From Streptomyces sp. HB132 (GTDB lineage Bacteria > Actinomycetota > Actinomycetes > Streptomycetales > Streptomycetaceae), in NCBI RefSeq assembly GCF_016909575.1, contig NZ_JAFBGA010000022.1, positions 40,160-104,159 of the forward strand: a stretch of 64,000 bases of DNA. The letters run 5' to 3'. Position 1 is the first letter of the stretch. Every line of letters begins with the position of its first letter. The notes beneath the pieces were generated by a model. It was not told where the DNA came from and ran no database searches. It saw only the letters and a program-made list of their open reading frames with translations. A program made the position numbers and the translations under genes. Positions 54,853 through 64,000 of this stretch are shown in pieces.

Positions 54853-55542
54853 TCAGCTCGGTCCGGCCTTGTAACCGACACCGCGTACGGTCACGACGAT
54901 CTCCGGCCGCTCCGGGTCCTTCTCCACCTTCGAGCGGAGTCGCTGGACATGCACGTTCACCAGACGGGTGTCGGCGGCGTGGCGATAACCCCACACCTGC
55001 TCGAGCAGCACCTCTCGGGTGAAGACCTGCCACGGCTTGCGGGCGAGAGCGACCAGCAGGTCGAACTCCAGCGGGGTGAGGGCGATGGACTGCCCCTCCC
55101 GCTTCACCGAGTGACCGGCCACATCGATGACCAGGTCACCGATCGCCAGCTGCTCCGGCGCAGGCTCTTCGGACCTCCGCAAACGCGCCCTGATCCGGGC
55201 AACCAACTCCTTCGGTTTGAACGGCTTGACGATGTAGTCGTCGGCCCCGGATTCCAGGCCCACCACCACATCCACCGTGTCGCTCTTGGCAGTGAGCATG
55301 ACGATCGGCACACCTGACTCTGCCCTGATCAGCCTGCAGACCTCGATGCCGTCCCGTCCGGGCAGCATGAGGTCCAGCAGCACCAGGTCAGGCTTGGCCT
55401 CACGAAATGCGGCCAGTGCCTTGTCGCCGTCCGCTACGAACGACGGCTCGAAACCTTCTCCACGCAGCACGATGCCGAGCATCTCGGCCAGTGCGGTGTC
55501 GTCGTCGACGACAAGGACGCGTCCCTTCATAAACGACATCAT
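54853..55542 (-). CDS. mtrA: Response regulator MtrA
   Basis: Essential-type OmpR-family regulator of actinobacteria; in Streptomyces it links development, wall genes and antibiotic production. 229 residues: receiver domain (VLVVDDDTALAEMLG, phospho-acceptor Asp57 in LVLLDLMLPGRDG, Thr in VMLTAKSDT, Lys in YIVKPFKPKEL) and winged-helix DNA-binding domain (SIALTPLEFDLLVALARKP, TRLVNVHVQRLRSKVE, VRGVGYK). Two ATG codons in a row at 55542. mtnA ends only 4 bp upstream, so mtrA is either co-transcribed with mtnA or has a promoter inside it. Confidence 0.97.
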   Translation of the reverse strand: MMSFMKGRVLVVDDDTALAEMLGIVLRGEGFEPSFVADGDKALAAFREAKPDLVLLDLMLPGRDGIEVCRLIRAESGVPIVMLTAKSDTVDVVVGLESGADDYIVKPFKPKELVARIRARLRRSEEPAPEQLAIGDLVIDVAGHSVKREGQSIALTPLEFDLLVALARKPWQVFTREVLLEQVWGYRHAADTRLVNVHVQRLRSKVEKDPERPEIVVTVRGVGYKAGPS

Positions 55543-55545
55543 CCC

Positions 55546-55555
55546 ATTAGCTAAT
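55546..55555. promoter_or_regulatory. Palindrome at the mtnA stop / mtrA start
   Basis: ATTAGCTAAT, a perfect 10-bp AT-rich palindrome across the mtnA stop codon, next to GTAACG on the minus strand (GGTAACGATTAGCTAATGG). It stands out in this GC-rich DNA. It may be a binding site, perhaps for MtrA itself, or a -10 region. Confidence 0.35.
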
Positions 55556-56695
55556 CGTTACCTGCGATGACCTGGCACACAGCTCTGCCAGTCCGACCCC
55601 CGTGACCGGGGAAATGACGCCCTCCTCCGTGACGATCGCCGTGACCAGTTCGGGCGGCGTGATGTCGAATGCGGGGTTGTACGCCTGGGTTCCCGGGGGT
55701 GCGACGACCGTCCCGCCCCCGCCGTCTCCGGCCGGAGCACCAGGTTTCGATGTGAACTCCGTCACTTCGGTCGCGGAACGCTGCTCCACGACGATCGATG
55801 TGCCGTCCACCGTCTCCAGATCGACCGTGGTCGTCGGCGCCACGACGAGGAACGGCACATGGTGGTACTTCGCGAGCACCGCCAACGGATAACTCCCCAC
55901 CTTGTTGGCCACCGAGCCGTCCGCTGCAATACGGTCCGCCCCGATGATTACGGCATCCACCTCCCCTACCGCAAACAGCGAACCCGCCGCGTTGTCCGTG
56001 AGCAAGCTGAACGGCATCCCGTGCCGCCCCGCCTCGTACGCCGTCAGCCGGGCCCCCTGAAGCAACGGCCTGGTCTCGTCCACCCACAGCTGCCGCAGGC
56101 TGCCTTCCCGGTGCGCTCTCAGAGCCACCGCGAAAGCCGTGCCCTCACCGCCGGACACGAGCGCCCCGGTGTTGCAGTGCGTCAGCAGCCGGTGGCCGCC
56201 TCGTCCCGGCAGGAGCTCCGCCAGCAGCTCCAGACCGTACTGCGCCATGCGCTCACTGGCCGCCGCGTCCTCCTGATGCAGAGCCCGCGCCTCGGCCAGA
56301 GCCGCCGCGGCCGCCGCCTCCGGGCCGAGCCCGCTCTCGACAGCCGCCCGGTGCTCCCGCGCCACCCGACGCGCCCCGTACCCGAGATTGACCGCGGTGG
56401 GCCGCGCCTGCTCCAGAAGCTCCGCGGCCTGCGCCACGTCCTCACCCCGGGCAGCGGCCAGCGCCACCCCGTACCCCCCGGCGATACCCAGCAGAGGCGC
56501 CCCCCGCACCGCCAGCATCCTGATCGCCCGCAATAGCGCGGGCACATCGGCGCACACCAGCGCGACCTCCTCGGCGGGCAGCCGCGTCTGGTCGAGCAGC
56601 ACCACCGCAGGGCCTTCCGGAGGCTCGTCCCAGCGGAGTACGGAGAGGGCCGGAGGCTCGATACCCACCGGCGTTTGTGCGTCCTGATCAGCCAT
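55547..56695 (-). CDS. mtnA: S-methyl-5-thioribose-1-phosphate isomerase
   Basis: Methionine salvage enzyme that converts methylthioribose-1-phosphate to methylthioribulose-1-phosphate. 382 residues from ATG 56695, related to eIF2B subunits: AVRGAPLLGIAGGYG, catalytic Cys region LLTHCNTGAL, catalytic Asp region AVIIGADRIAADGSVANKVGSYPLA and VVAPTTTVDL. A Gly/Pro-rich insertion of about 15 residues (APAGDGGGGTVVAPPG) near the C-terminus is unusual for the family. The rest of the pathway is not in the window. Confidence 0.94.
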   Translation of the reverse strand: MADQDAQTPVGIEPPALSVLRWDEPPEGPAVVLLDQTRLPAEEVALVCADVPALLRAIRMLAVRGAPLLGIAGGYGVALAAARGEDVAQAAELLEQARPTAVNLGYGARRVAREHRAAVESGLGPEAAAAAALAEARALHQEDAAASERMAQYGLELLAELLPGRGGHRLLTHCNTGALVSGGEGTAFAVALRAHREGSLRQLWVDETRPLLQGARLTAYEAGRHGMPFSLLTDNAAGSLFAVGEVDAVIIGADRIAADGSVANKVGSYPLAVLAKYHHVPFLVVAPTTTVDLETVDGTSIVVEQRSATEVTEFTSKPGAPAGDGGGGTVVAPPGTQAYNPAFDITPPELVTAIVTEEGVISPVTGVGLAELCARSSQVTIS

Positions 56696-56835
56696 CTGCC
56701 CAGTCTGCCCGCTGAACCGGCCGCACACGACGGCAAGAAGGAGATAGAGCGCCTGGTCCGCCCCGGACCGACGCGTGGCACGATGGCTGGCAACCTGCCG
56801 CCCCGATGAGCGGGCAGGACTGTGAAGGAGCGACG

Positions 56836-58044
56836 ATGAACGACTCTCCGGGCTGGGCTTCGCCCGGATCCGCCCCCTCCGACGGCCAGGAGACGGGCAT
56901 TCCCAGACCTTCCTCGCCCGTCGACGGAGCCGGACCCGCCGGACAGTGGTCTCCCGCACAGCCGCCTCCGGGGCAGTGGTCCCCTCCGAGTGCCCCCGGC
57001 AGCGGACCTGGCGCTCCCCCACCCGCTCCCGGCTGGGGCGGCATGCAGCAAGGCCCTGGGTGGGGCCGCGCTCCCCTGGCTGCGAAGCCCGGCGTCATCC
57101 CGCTCCGACCCCTGGGTGTCGGCGAGATCCTCGACGGTGCGGTCTCCACCATGCGCACCCACTGGCGCACGGTCCTCGGTATCAGCCTCACGGTCTCCGT
57201 GATCGCGGAGACCGTGCTCATCCTCGTGCAGCGCTATCTCCTGCCCGAGCAGAAGCCGGTGGACCCGAACGCGACCGGGGCCGAAGCCCTCCGCCAGGCC
57301 TCCGAATCGGCGCAGTCGCAGCTGGTGAACAGCGCCCCGGGCACCCTCATCGCGATGTTCGCCACGCTGATCACCACCTCGCTCCTCACCGTGGTGGTCA
57401 GCCGCTCCGTGCTGGGCCGTGGAGTGACGCTCTCCGAGGCATGGTCCGAGGCCCGCCCCCGGCTTCTTCCGCTGCTGGGGCTGACCCTGCTGCTGAGTCT
57501 GATGAGCGCCGCGATCATGGCGGTGGGCCTGCTTCCCGGCCTGGCCCTGGGCGACGGCGCGGGTGGGCTCGCACTGACTTTCCTCGGCTTCTTCGCCGCC
57601 TGCGCCGTGGCTCTCTGGCTGATGATCCGCTTCATGCTCGCAGCGCCGGCACTGATGCTGGAACGACAGCCCGTACTCACCGCCATGCGCCGGTCCGCCA
57701 AGCTGGTCAAGGGGAGCTGGTGGCGGACGTTCGGCATTCTGGCCCTCACCTACCTGCTGGTCATCATCCTGACCTTGATCATCGCGATTCCCTTCGGCAT
57801 CATCGCCCTGTCCCTGGACAGCGACGGACTGAGCGGGTTCCTCAACGGCACCACGCCGAACTTCGGCTGGCCGTTCCTCATCGTCACGGGCATCGGCGAA
57901 GTGATCGTCTCGACGCTCGCCTACCCCTTCACCGCAGGCGTGATGGCCCTGCTCTACGTCGACCAGCGCATCCGCCGCGAGGCGCTCGACCTCGACCTCG
58001 CCAGGGCCGCGGGCGTGCCCGGATACGAAACCCACAGGAGCTGA
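56836..58044 (+). CDS. Six-TM membrane protein (GPDPase_memb-like)
   Basis: A 402-residue membrane protein. The first 85 residues are Pro/Gly-rich and cytoplasmic; after the motif RPLGVGEILDGAVSTMRTHWRTVLG come six TM segments with a conserved middle stretch PALMLERQPVLTAMRRSAKLVKGSWWRTFGI. This matches actinobacterial proteins annotated as glycerophosphoryl diester phosphodiesterase membrane domain; there is no catalytic phosphodiesterase domain, so the enzyme name is misleading. AAGGAG lies six bases before ATG 56836. First gene of a coupled five-gene operon with a MoxR/DUF58 pair. Confidence 0.88.
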   Translation: MNDSPGWASPGSAPSDGQETGIPRPSSPVDGAGPAGQWSPAQPPPGQWSPPSAPGSGPGAPPPAPGWGGMQQGPGWGRAPLAAKPGVIPLRPLGVGEILDGAVSTMRTHWRTVLGISLTVSVIAETVLILVQRYLLPEQKPVDPNATGAEALRQASESAQSQLVNSAPGTLIAMFATLITTSLLTVVVSRSVLGRGVTLSEAWSEARPRLLPLLGLTLLLSLMSAAIMAVGLLPGLALGDGAGGLALTFLGFFAACAVALWLMIRFMLAAPALMLERQPVLTAMRRSAKLVKGSWWRTFGILALTYLLVIILTLIIAIPFGIIALSLDSDGLSGFLNGTTPNFGWPFLIVTGIGEVIVSTLAYPFTAGVMALLYVDQRIRREALDLDLARAAGVPGYETHRS

Positions 58045-58048
58045 TGCG

Positions 58049-58741
58049 GTGACGGGGGCGGGGGGCACCACCGAGGCAGTACGGCTCATCCGGGCGGGCG
58101 AGGACATACCCGTGGACACACCACGCGTCCCCGCCCGCGAAGCGGCGCAGGACGAACTGTCCGACCCGATGTACCACGAGCACGATCCCAACCTTTTGGA
58201 ACGCGGCCTCGACCGCTTCTGGGACTGGGTCGGTGAACTCCTCGACGGAGCTGCCGGGGCAGCCCCCGGCGGCCCGCTCGGGCTCGTCGTTCTGATCCTG
58301 GCCGTCGCCGGACTCGGCACCGCGCTGTGGTGGCGGCTCGGCACGCCACGGCGCACCGCCCACGCCCCGGAAACCCTCTTCGGCAGCACGGCCCGCAGCG
58401 CGGCCGACCACCGCACCGCGGCCGCGGCACACGCCGATGCCCGGCGCTGGACCGAAGCCGTCCAGGAACGCATGCGCGCCCTCGTCCGCTCCCTGGAGGA
58501 CCGGGCCGTACTCGACCCGCGCCCCGGCCGCACCGCGGACGAGGCGGCGGCCGAGGCAGGCCGGCTGATGTCCGCGCACGCCGGCCGGCTCCGCTCCGCG
58601 GCACGGGTCTTCGACGACGTCACATACGGTGGCCGAGCCGCGGACGAGGACGCGTACCTGACCCTGCGCACGCTCGACCTGGAGCTCGAGGCCGCCAAGC
58701 CCGGGCTGGGCACCGGCGCATCCCAGGGGGCCACCGGATGA
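58049..58741 (+). CDS. DUF4129 membrane protein
   Basis: A 230-residue protein with one TM segment (GPLGLVVLILAVAGLGTALWW, about 74-94). The outer N-terminal part precedes it and the DUF4129 region (HADARRWTEAVQERMRALVRSLED to LRSAARVFDDVTYGGRAADEDAY) follows in the cytoplasm. GTG 58049 has CAGGAG upstream, and the stop overlaps the next ATG by 4 bp. DUF4129 genes occur with MoxR and DUF58 genes and are thought to be part of an assembly or chaperone-like membrane complex; the exact job is unknown. Confidence 0.87.
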   Translation: MTGAGGTTEAVRLIRAGEDIPVDTPRVPAREAAQDELSDPMYHEHDPNLLERGLDRFWDWVGELLDGAAGAAPGGPLGLVVLILAVAGLGTALWWRLGTPRRTAHAPETLFGSTARSAADHRTAAAAHADARRWTEAVQERMRALVRSLEDRAVLDPRPGRTADEAAAEAGRLMSAHAGRLRSAARVFDDVTYGGRAADEDAYLTLRTLDLELEAAKPGLGTGASQGATG

Positions 58742-59951
58742 CGACCACCACGCCCGGCCCCACCACGTCGGCATCCCGCACCCCCCGACAGGTCTGGGAA
58801 CGCGTCCGGGGCCTGCTGCTCGCCGCCCTCATCCTCCTCGTCGCCGGAGTCACCCTCGCCGCCGTCCGCTCCGGTGGCCAGCACGGCCGGCTCGACCCGC
58901 GCTCCGGGGACCCCAACGGCAGCCGGGCCGTCGCCGAGCTCCTCAAAGACCGTGGCGTCGCCGTCGACGTGGTCACCACCCTCGACGAAGCAACAGGCGC
59001 GACGGGCCCCGACACCACCTTGCTCGTCGCCGCCCCCGACATGCTCACCGCGCACCAGCAAAAGCGCCTTCACGCGGCGACCGCGGGCTCCGCGGGCCGC
59101 ACCGTGCTGGTCGCCCCGGGCGGCTCCGCGGTAGCCCGGCTCGTCCCCGGCGTGCGCCAAGAAGCGCGCGGACCTGTGACCGCGCGCCCCCCACGCTGCG
59201 AACTGCCCGCAGCCCGCGTTGCGGGAACCACCGACATGGGCGGCGTCCTCTACGCGACGGACGCGCACGAGGCGACCAGCTGCTACCCGGACGACGAACT
59301 CGCCTCCCTCCTTGTCCTGCCGGGACGAGGCAAGGGCGACACCGTGCTGCTCGGCTCCGCAGACATCCTCCACAACGACCGTCTCGACCAGCAGGGCAAC
59401 GCCTCGCTGGGCCTGCAACTCCTCGGATCCCGCACACATCTCGCCTGGTACCTCCCCTCGCTCGACGACCCCTCCGCAGTCGGTGACGGCGCCGACAGCG
59501 GTGACGGCGGCGCCGCGGAGGAAAGCGGCCTCATCGGCCTCATCCCGTCGGGATGGCTCTGGGGCACCCTCCAACTGGCCCTCGCCGCCGCCCTCGCCGC
59601 CATCTGGCGTGCGCGCCGCTTCGGCCCGCTGGTCACCGAGCGGCTACCGGTGGCCATCCGGGCCTCCGAGTCCACCGAGGGCCGGGCCCGCCTCTACCGC
59701 AAGGCCGACGCCCGCGACCGCGCAGCCGCCACACTGCGCGCCGCCACGCGGACCCGCATCGCACCGCTCCTCGGGGTGGCCCCCCGTGACACCGATTCCC
59801 TCGCCCTGCTCCTGCCTGCCGTCACCGCCCGTCTCGGCAGCACGGGCAGCGACCTCAGCTCCCTCCTCTTCGGCCCGGCTCCGGCCGATGACGCCGCCCT
59901 TGTCCTCTTGACCGATCAACTGGACGCCCTCGAAAGAGAGGTACGCACTTC

Positions 59952-59955
<4 letters not shown>
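58738..59955 (+). CDS. DUF4350 membrane protein
   Basis: A 405-residue protein with TM segments at about residues 25-42 and 264-282. Between them is the DUF4350 domain outside (NGSRAVAELLKDRGVAVDVVTT, TLLVAAPDMLT, TVLLGSADILHNDRLDQQGN), a Rossmann-like fold without visible catalytic residues; the C-terminal tail is cytoplasmic. Overlaps both neighbours by ATGA, so translation is coupled across the operon. Confidence 0.88.
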
Positions 59956-60971
<1,016 letters not shown>

Positions 60972-60981
60972 GGGGGTGACC

Positions 60982-62295
60982 ATGGCCCTCACCGGACGGG
61001 CCGCTCTGGTGGCGGCTCTGGGGTCACTCCCCGTAGGCATCCTGGCCCCCAGTTGGACCGGGATGCTTGCGGTCAATGTCCCTCTGTCACTGGCAATTCT
61101 GTGCGACTACGCGCTGGCCGCGCCAGTGCGTACGCTGCAGTTCACCCGATCCGGTGATACATCCGTTCGACTCGGCGACACCGCAACAGTGCAACTCACG
61201 GTGACCAACCCGTCCCGGCGACGGCTCCGCGCCCACCTACGCGACGCCTGGCCCCCCAGCAGCTGGACCTCGGAGGCCGAACAGGCTTCGTCGCGGCACC
61301 GACTCGCCGTGCCCGCCGGGGAGCGGCGCCGTCTGACCACACTCCTGCGTCCTTCTCGGCGCGGTGACCGCCTGGCGGACCGTGTGACCGTCCGATCCTT
61401 CGGCCCCCTCGGCCTCATCGCCCGCCAGGGACATCACCGTGTGCCCTGGACCGTCCGGGTCCTGCCCCCCTTCACCAGCCGGAAGCATCTGCCTTCAAGG
61501 CTCGCCAGACTGCGTGAACTGGACGGCCGGACCAGCGTGCTCACCCGCGGAGAAGGCACGGAGTTCGACAGCCTCCGTGCCTACGTCCCGGGAGACGACA
61601 CGCGTTCCATCGACTGGCGAGCGACCGCGCGCCAGTCCGCGGTCGCTGTCCGCACCTGGCGCCCTGAGCGCGACCGCCACATCCTCGTCGTCCTCGACAC
61701 CGGCCGCACATCGGCAGGCCGGGTCGGCGACGTACCGCGACTCGACGCCGCCATGGACGCGGCCCTCCTGCTCACAGCCCTGGCCACCCGCGCCGGCGAC
61801 CGCGTGAACCTGATCGCATACGACCGGCGTGTCCGAGCCCAGGTACGGGGCAGGACAGCAGGCAAGGACGTCCTGCCGACGTTCGTCAGCACTCTTGCCA
61901 CCCTGGAACCCGAGCTGGTGGAAACCGACGCACACGGTCTCAGCACGGCCGCACTGGCGAACGCTCCCCGCCGCTCCCTGATCGTGCTGCTCACGAGCCT
62001 CGACGCCGCTCCCGTCGAAGAGGGCCTCCTGCCGGTCCTCCCGCAACTCACCCAGCGCCACACGGTTCTGGTCGCGGCTGTCGCGGACCCCCACGTCGAG
62101 GCGATGGCCCGTGCGCGGGGCACAGTGGACGCGGCTTACGAGGCAGCGGCCGGCACCCAGGCACAGGCCCAACGCCGCCGTACCGCGAACCTACTCCGCC
62201 GCCACGGCGTCACGGTGGTGGACGCCTCGCCCGACGACCTAGCCCCCGCGCTGGCAGACGCCTATCTCACGCTGAAGGCGGCCGGCCGACTGTAG
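60982..62295 (+). CDS. DUF58 (VWA-like) protein
   Basis: A 437-residue protein with two hydrophobic segments in the first 50 residues and a cytoplasmic rest. It carries the DUF58 signature GTEFDSLRAYVPGDDTRSIDWRATAR and a VWA-like part (RHILVVLDTGRTSAG, AALLLTALATRAGDRVNLIAYD). The MIDAS-like position reads DTGRTS rather than DxSxS. ATG 60982 is favoured because GAGGGGG sits five bases upstream; a GTG at 60976 would overlap that site. Last gene of the operon and likely partner of MoxR. Confidence 0.9.
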   Translation: MALTGRAALVAALGSLPVGILAPSWTGMLAVNVPLSLAILCDYALAAPVRTLQFTRSGDTSVRLGDTATVQLTVTNPSRRRLRAHLRDAWPPSSWTSEAEQASSRHRLAVPAGERRRLTTLLRPSRRGDRLADRVTVRSFGPLGLIARQGHHRVPWTVRVLPPFTSRKHLPSRLARLRELDGRTSVLTRGEGTEFDSLRAYVPGDDTRSIDWRATARQSAVAVRTWRPERDRHILVVLDTGRTSAGRVGDVPRLDAAMDAALLLTALATRAGDRVNLIAYDRRVRAQVRGRTAGKDVLPTFVSTLATLEPELVETDAHGLSTAALANAPRRSLIVLLTSLDAAPVEEGLLPVLPQLTQRHTVLVAAVADPHVEAMARARGTVDAAYEAAAGTQAQAQRRRTANLLRRHGVTVVDASPDDLAPALADAYLTLKAAGRL

Positions 62296-62378
62296 ACGGC
62301 GCGCACGGAGAAGGCCGGGGCAACACGAGCACCTCGAACTGGAGATGCTCCGAACCGGGGCTCGGTAGGGTGACTGCC

Positions 62379-63008
62379 ATGCGCACGAAGATCCTTTACA
62401 TGGTCATAGCCACTGCAGTGAGCCTGTCGGCTTCCGGGTGTGCGAGCGGGGACTCCGATACCGCCGGTGCGGACGAACAGGTCATCGGCGAGATTTTGCC
62501 GCAGAAGCTGGCCAGACCGGCCGACAGGCCGAAGGAGGACCTGCAACCCTCTCCGGCCGACGACGCCACGTTCGGCGAGAACCTCGCCCACGAGCTGCGC
62601 CGCAAGACGCTCGCCATGGCCGACGCCTCGGGCGAGGCCACCGCCGAATGCCCCGAGGACATCGGCTCCACGAGCGGTTCCCAAGTGAGCTGCACCGTCA
62701 CCTACGAAGGTCTCGAAGTGGCCTGGAACGTGAGCATCGGCGACACGTCCGGCTGGTCGGACAACGTCGTGGAGTACACCGCATCCCCTCGCACCGGGGT
62801 GCTCACCCGCGAAGGTGTCGCCCGGCTGCTGTACGGAAATCACAGCGACAGCATCGATTACGTGCTCTGCAACGACATCCCCGAAGCCGTACTGGTTCCC
62901 CTGAACACGGAAACCGATTACACCTGCGAGCTCGTCCCCAAGGACAAGGAACCGATCGGCCTCAACGAGAGTGTGCGCGTGACTGAGGCCGGCCCGCGGG
63001 TCTACTGA
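62379..63008 (+). CDS. DUF4333-like lipoprotein
   Basis: A 209-residue secreted lipoprotein: signal with lipobox ASGC (Cys21), a flexible acidic stretch, then a domain with ECPEDIGSTSGSQVSCTVTYEG, the two-Cys pattern of DUF4333, followed by a second Cys pair (VLCND and DYTCELV). Both pairs probably form disulfides outside the cell. AGGGTGA precedes ATG 62379. It is 83 bp past the DUF58 gene and may have its own promoter. Function unknown. Confidence 0.8.
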   Translation: MRTKILYMVIATAVSLSASGCASGDSDTAGADEQVIGEILPQKLARPADRPKEDLQPSPADDATFGENLAHELRRKTLAMADASGEATAECPEDIGSTSGSQVSCTVTYEGLEVAWNVSIGDTSGWSDNVVEYTASPRTGVLTREGVARLLYGNHSDSIDYVLCNDIPEAVLVPLNTETDYTCELVPKDKEPIGLNESVRVTEAGPRVY

Positions 63009-63064
63009 CCAGGAGCCTCACCGCTGCCCGCTGCCCGGCACCAGCTACTCCGCCGCCGGCCTGA

Positions 63065-63811
63065 TCAACGTGGCGTGGTGGGCAGCTTCCGGGGCTCGAT
63101 GCGCTCCTCCACCGCCTTGTCCCCCTCGCGCATGACCACGTAGGCGCCCTTCCCCGGAACCTCTGTCACCGCTTCGACGAGTTCTGTTCCCCGGTAGACC
63201 AGTCCGACTCCGTCATCTGTGCAGTGAGCTGTCGGCAGGGTCCCGTCCGCCACAAGCTGATGGATCAACGGACGCCGCCCCTCGTCCGAGTCGTAGTGCA
63301 CGCCATTGCCGTAGGGCAGGAAGGAAAGAGCGTTCGTGATCGGGCGGAGCTCCGGTCCGAACGAATCGGTCGCGCCGCCCTGGAACCAGCAGATTGACCC
63401 CGCGCTGACTCCGCTGAGCACGACACCGGCTTCCCAGGCTCGGCGCATGACGCGGTCGAGGCCGTGGACTCTCCACACGGCCAGCAGATTGGCCACCGAT
63501 CCACCCATGACCCAGACGACGTCCTGATCGAGTACCGCACCTTCGACGTCATCCACATTGGGCATGGGGAACAGATGAAGCGGCGTCAGGTCAAAGCCGG
63601 CTACCCGCGCGGCCTCGCTCATCCGGGTCGTGAAGTGTTCAGCGTCTCCGATTGCGGTGCCCACGTACATGATGCGTGGCCTGCGGCCGTGCACTCCGGA
63701 AAGATCAACCGCGTGGTGCACCAGAGAATCGAACGTCACCCTGGTGCGTCCTCCGACGCGGTGTCCGCCGGAGGTCGCGAGGATGGTCGGTTCCGATGCC
63801 GTCATGGTCAT
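63065..63811 (-). CDS. Peptidase E-like protein (S51 family)
   Basis: A 248-residue cytoplasmic protein of the S51 dipeptidase/cyanophycinase superfamily: ILATSGG at the start, VWVMGGSVANLLAVW, nucleophile Ser in VVLSGVSAGSICWF (about residue 137), then NGVHYDSDEGRRPL and AHCTDDGVGLVYRG with the likely His. Family members cleave Asp-Xaa dipeptides; that activity is probable but not certain. ATG at 63811 or 63805, neither with a clear ribosome binding site. It lies between the lipoprotein gene and the rRNA operon end, which transcribes in the same direction behind a terminator. Confidence 0.85.
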   Translation of the reverse strand: MTMTASEPTILATSGGHRVGGRTRVTFDSLVHHAVDLSGVHGRRPRIMYVGTAIGDAEHFTTRMSEAARVAGFDLTPLHLFPMPNVDDVEGAVLDQDVVWVMGGSVANLLAVWRVHGLDRVMRRAWEAGVVLSGVSAGSICWFQGGATDSFGPELRPITNALSFLPYGNGVHYDSDEGRRPLIHQLVADGTLPTAHCTDDGVGLVYRGTELVEAVTEVPGKGAYVVMREGDKAVEERIEPRKLPTTPR

Positions 63812-63918
63812 GATGATATCGGCGGAAAACTCGAAAAAGTGAGCTCACCCAAAACGAGCTGGCTTCTCTCATCTCGCGTCCTGTCGGTGCGGTGCCGCGA
63901 CAGGACCGTGAACGCAGA

Positions 63919-63949
63919 AAAGCCCCGTGCCACAAGGGCACGGGGCTTT
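63919..63949 (-). terminator. rRNA operon terminator
   Basis: Perfect 13-bp stem (63919-63931 with 63937-63949), five-base loop, ending GGGGCTTTT in the direction of transcription; a classical U-run terminator just past the 5S gene. Confidence 0.93.
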
Positions 63950-63959
63950 CCCGGAATAA

Positions 63960-64000
63960 TTGTTCGGCGGCGTCCTACTCTCCCACAGGGTCCCCCCTGC
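63960..64000 (-). rRNA. rrf: 5S ribosomal RNA, 3' end only
   Basis: The last 41 bases of the window, read on the minus strand, give the typical 3' part of actinobacterial 5S rRNA (GGGGGGACCCTGTGGGAGAG, then TAGGACGCCGCCGAACA). The gene is cut by the window edge; the 23S and 16S genes should lie to its right. The exact 3' end may differ by a base or two. Confidence 0.95.

Overview
The window is chromosomal DNA of a Streptomyces (or very close actinomycete). It has very high GC with GTG and TTG starts. Its gene order (ftsEX, prfB, tandem pkaA/pkaB kinases, a sugar ABC transporter, a wall-polymer locus, NAD-GDH, secA, hpf, comF, lpqB-mtrB-mtrA, mtnA) is the one I remember from Streptomyces chromosomes. 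No phage, IS element, CRISPR array or tRNA was seen. The species cannot be named from sequence alone.

Layout. 0-5 kb: division genes ftsE/ftsX, a small zinc-ribbon membrane protein, a low-complexity sortase substrate (LAETG) and release factor 2. 4.7-11.4 kb: two membrane Ser/Thr kinases (pkaA, pkaB) divergent from a large FHA/FtsK-like protein, which looks like a phospho-signalling module. 11.7-15.5 kb: a sugar ABC transporter (lipoprotein plus two permeases, no ATPase gene). One permease carries a large extra domain, and the junction between the permeases is duplicated. 15.6-35.3 kb: a wall teichoic acid-type locus with four large fusions of a GT2 domain to a CDP-glycerol glycerophosphotransferase (TagF-like) domain, a fifth such protein whose GT2 half looks dead, a GT4 enzyme, two methyltransferases, a TetR regulator and a TagG/TagH-type exporter. 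35.4-43 kb: the giant NAD-dependent glutamate dehydrogenase, a HAD-type protein and two small actinobacterial proteins.

43-56.7 kb: the conserved actinobacterial block secA, a GNAT enzyme, an AlkX-type glycosylase, an orphan NarL-type regulator, hpf, comF-type gene, lpqB-mtrB-mtrA and mtnA. Most of this block reads leftward, and the GNAT and glycosylase genes read rightward. 56.8-62.3 kb: a tightly coupled rightward operon (six-TM protein, DUF4129, DUF4350, MoxR ATPase, DUF58). 62.4-64 kb: a DUF4333-like lipoprotein, a peptidase E-like protein, and the 3' end of a leftward 5S rRNA with its terminator, so an rRNA operon lies just past the right edge.

The most notable parts are the array of GT2-TagF paralogues in different states of decay, the FHA/FtsK protein with an altered Walker A lysine, the permease with an inserted extracytoplasmic domain, the duplicated ATGA junction, and a structured leader before hpf. 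Assignments rest on motif reading and memory of families. No database search was possible.
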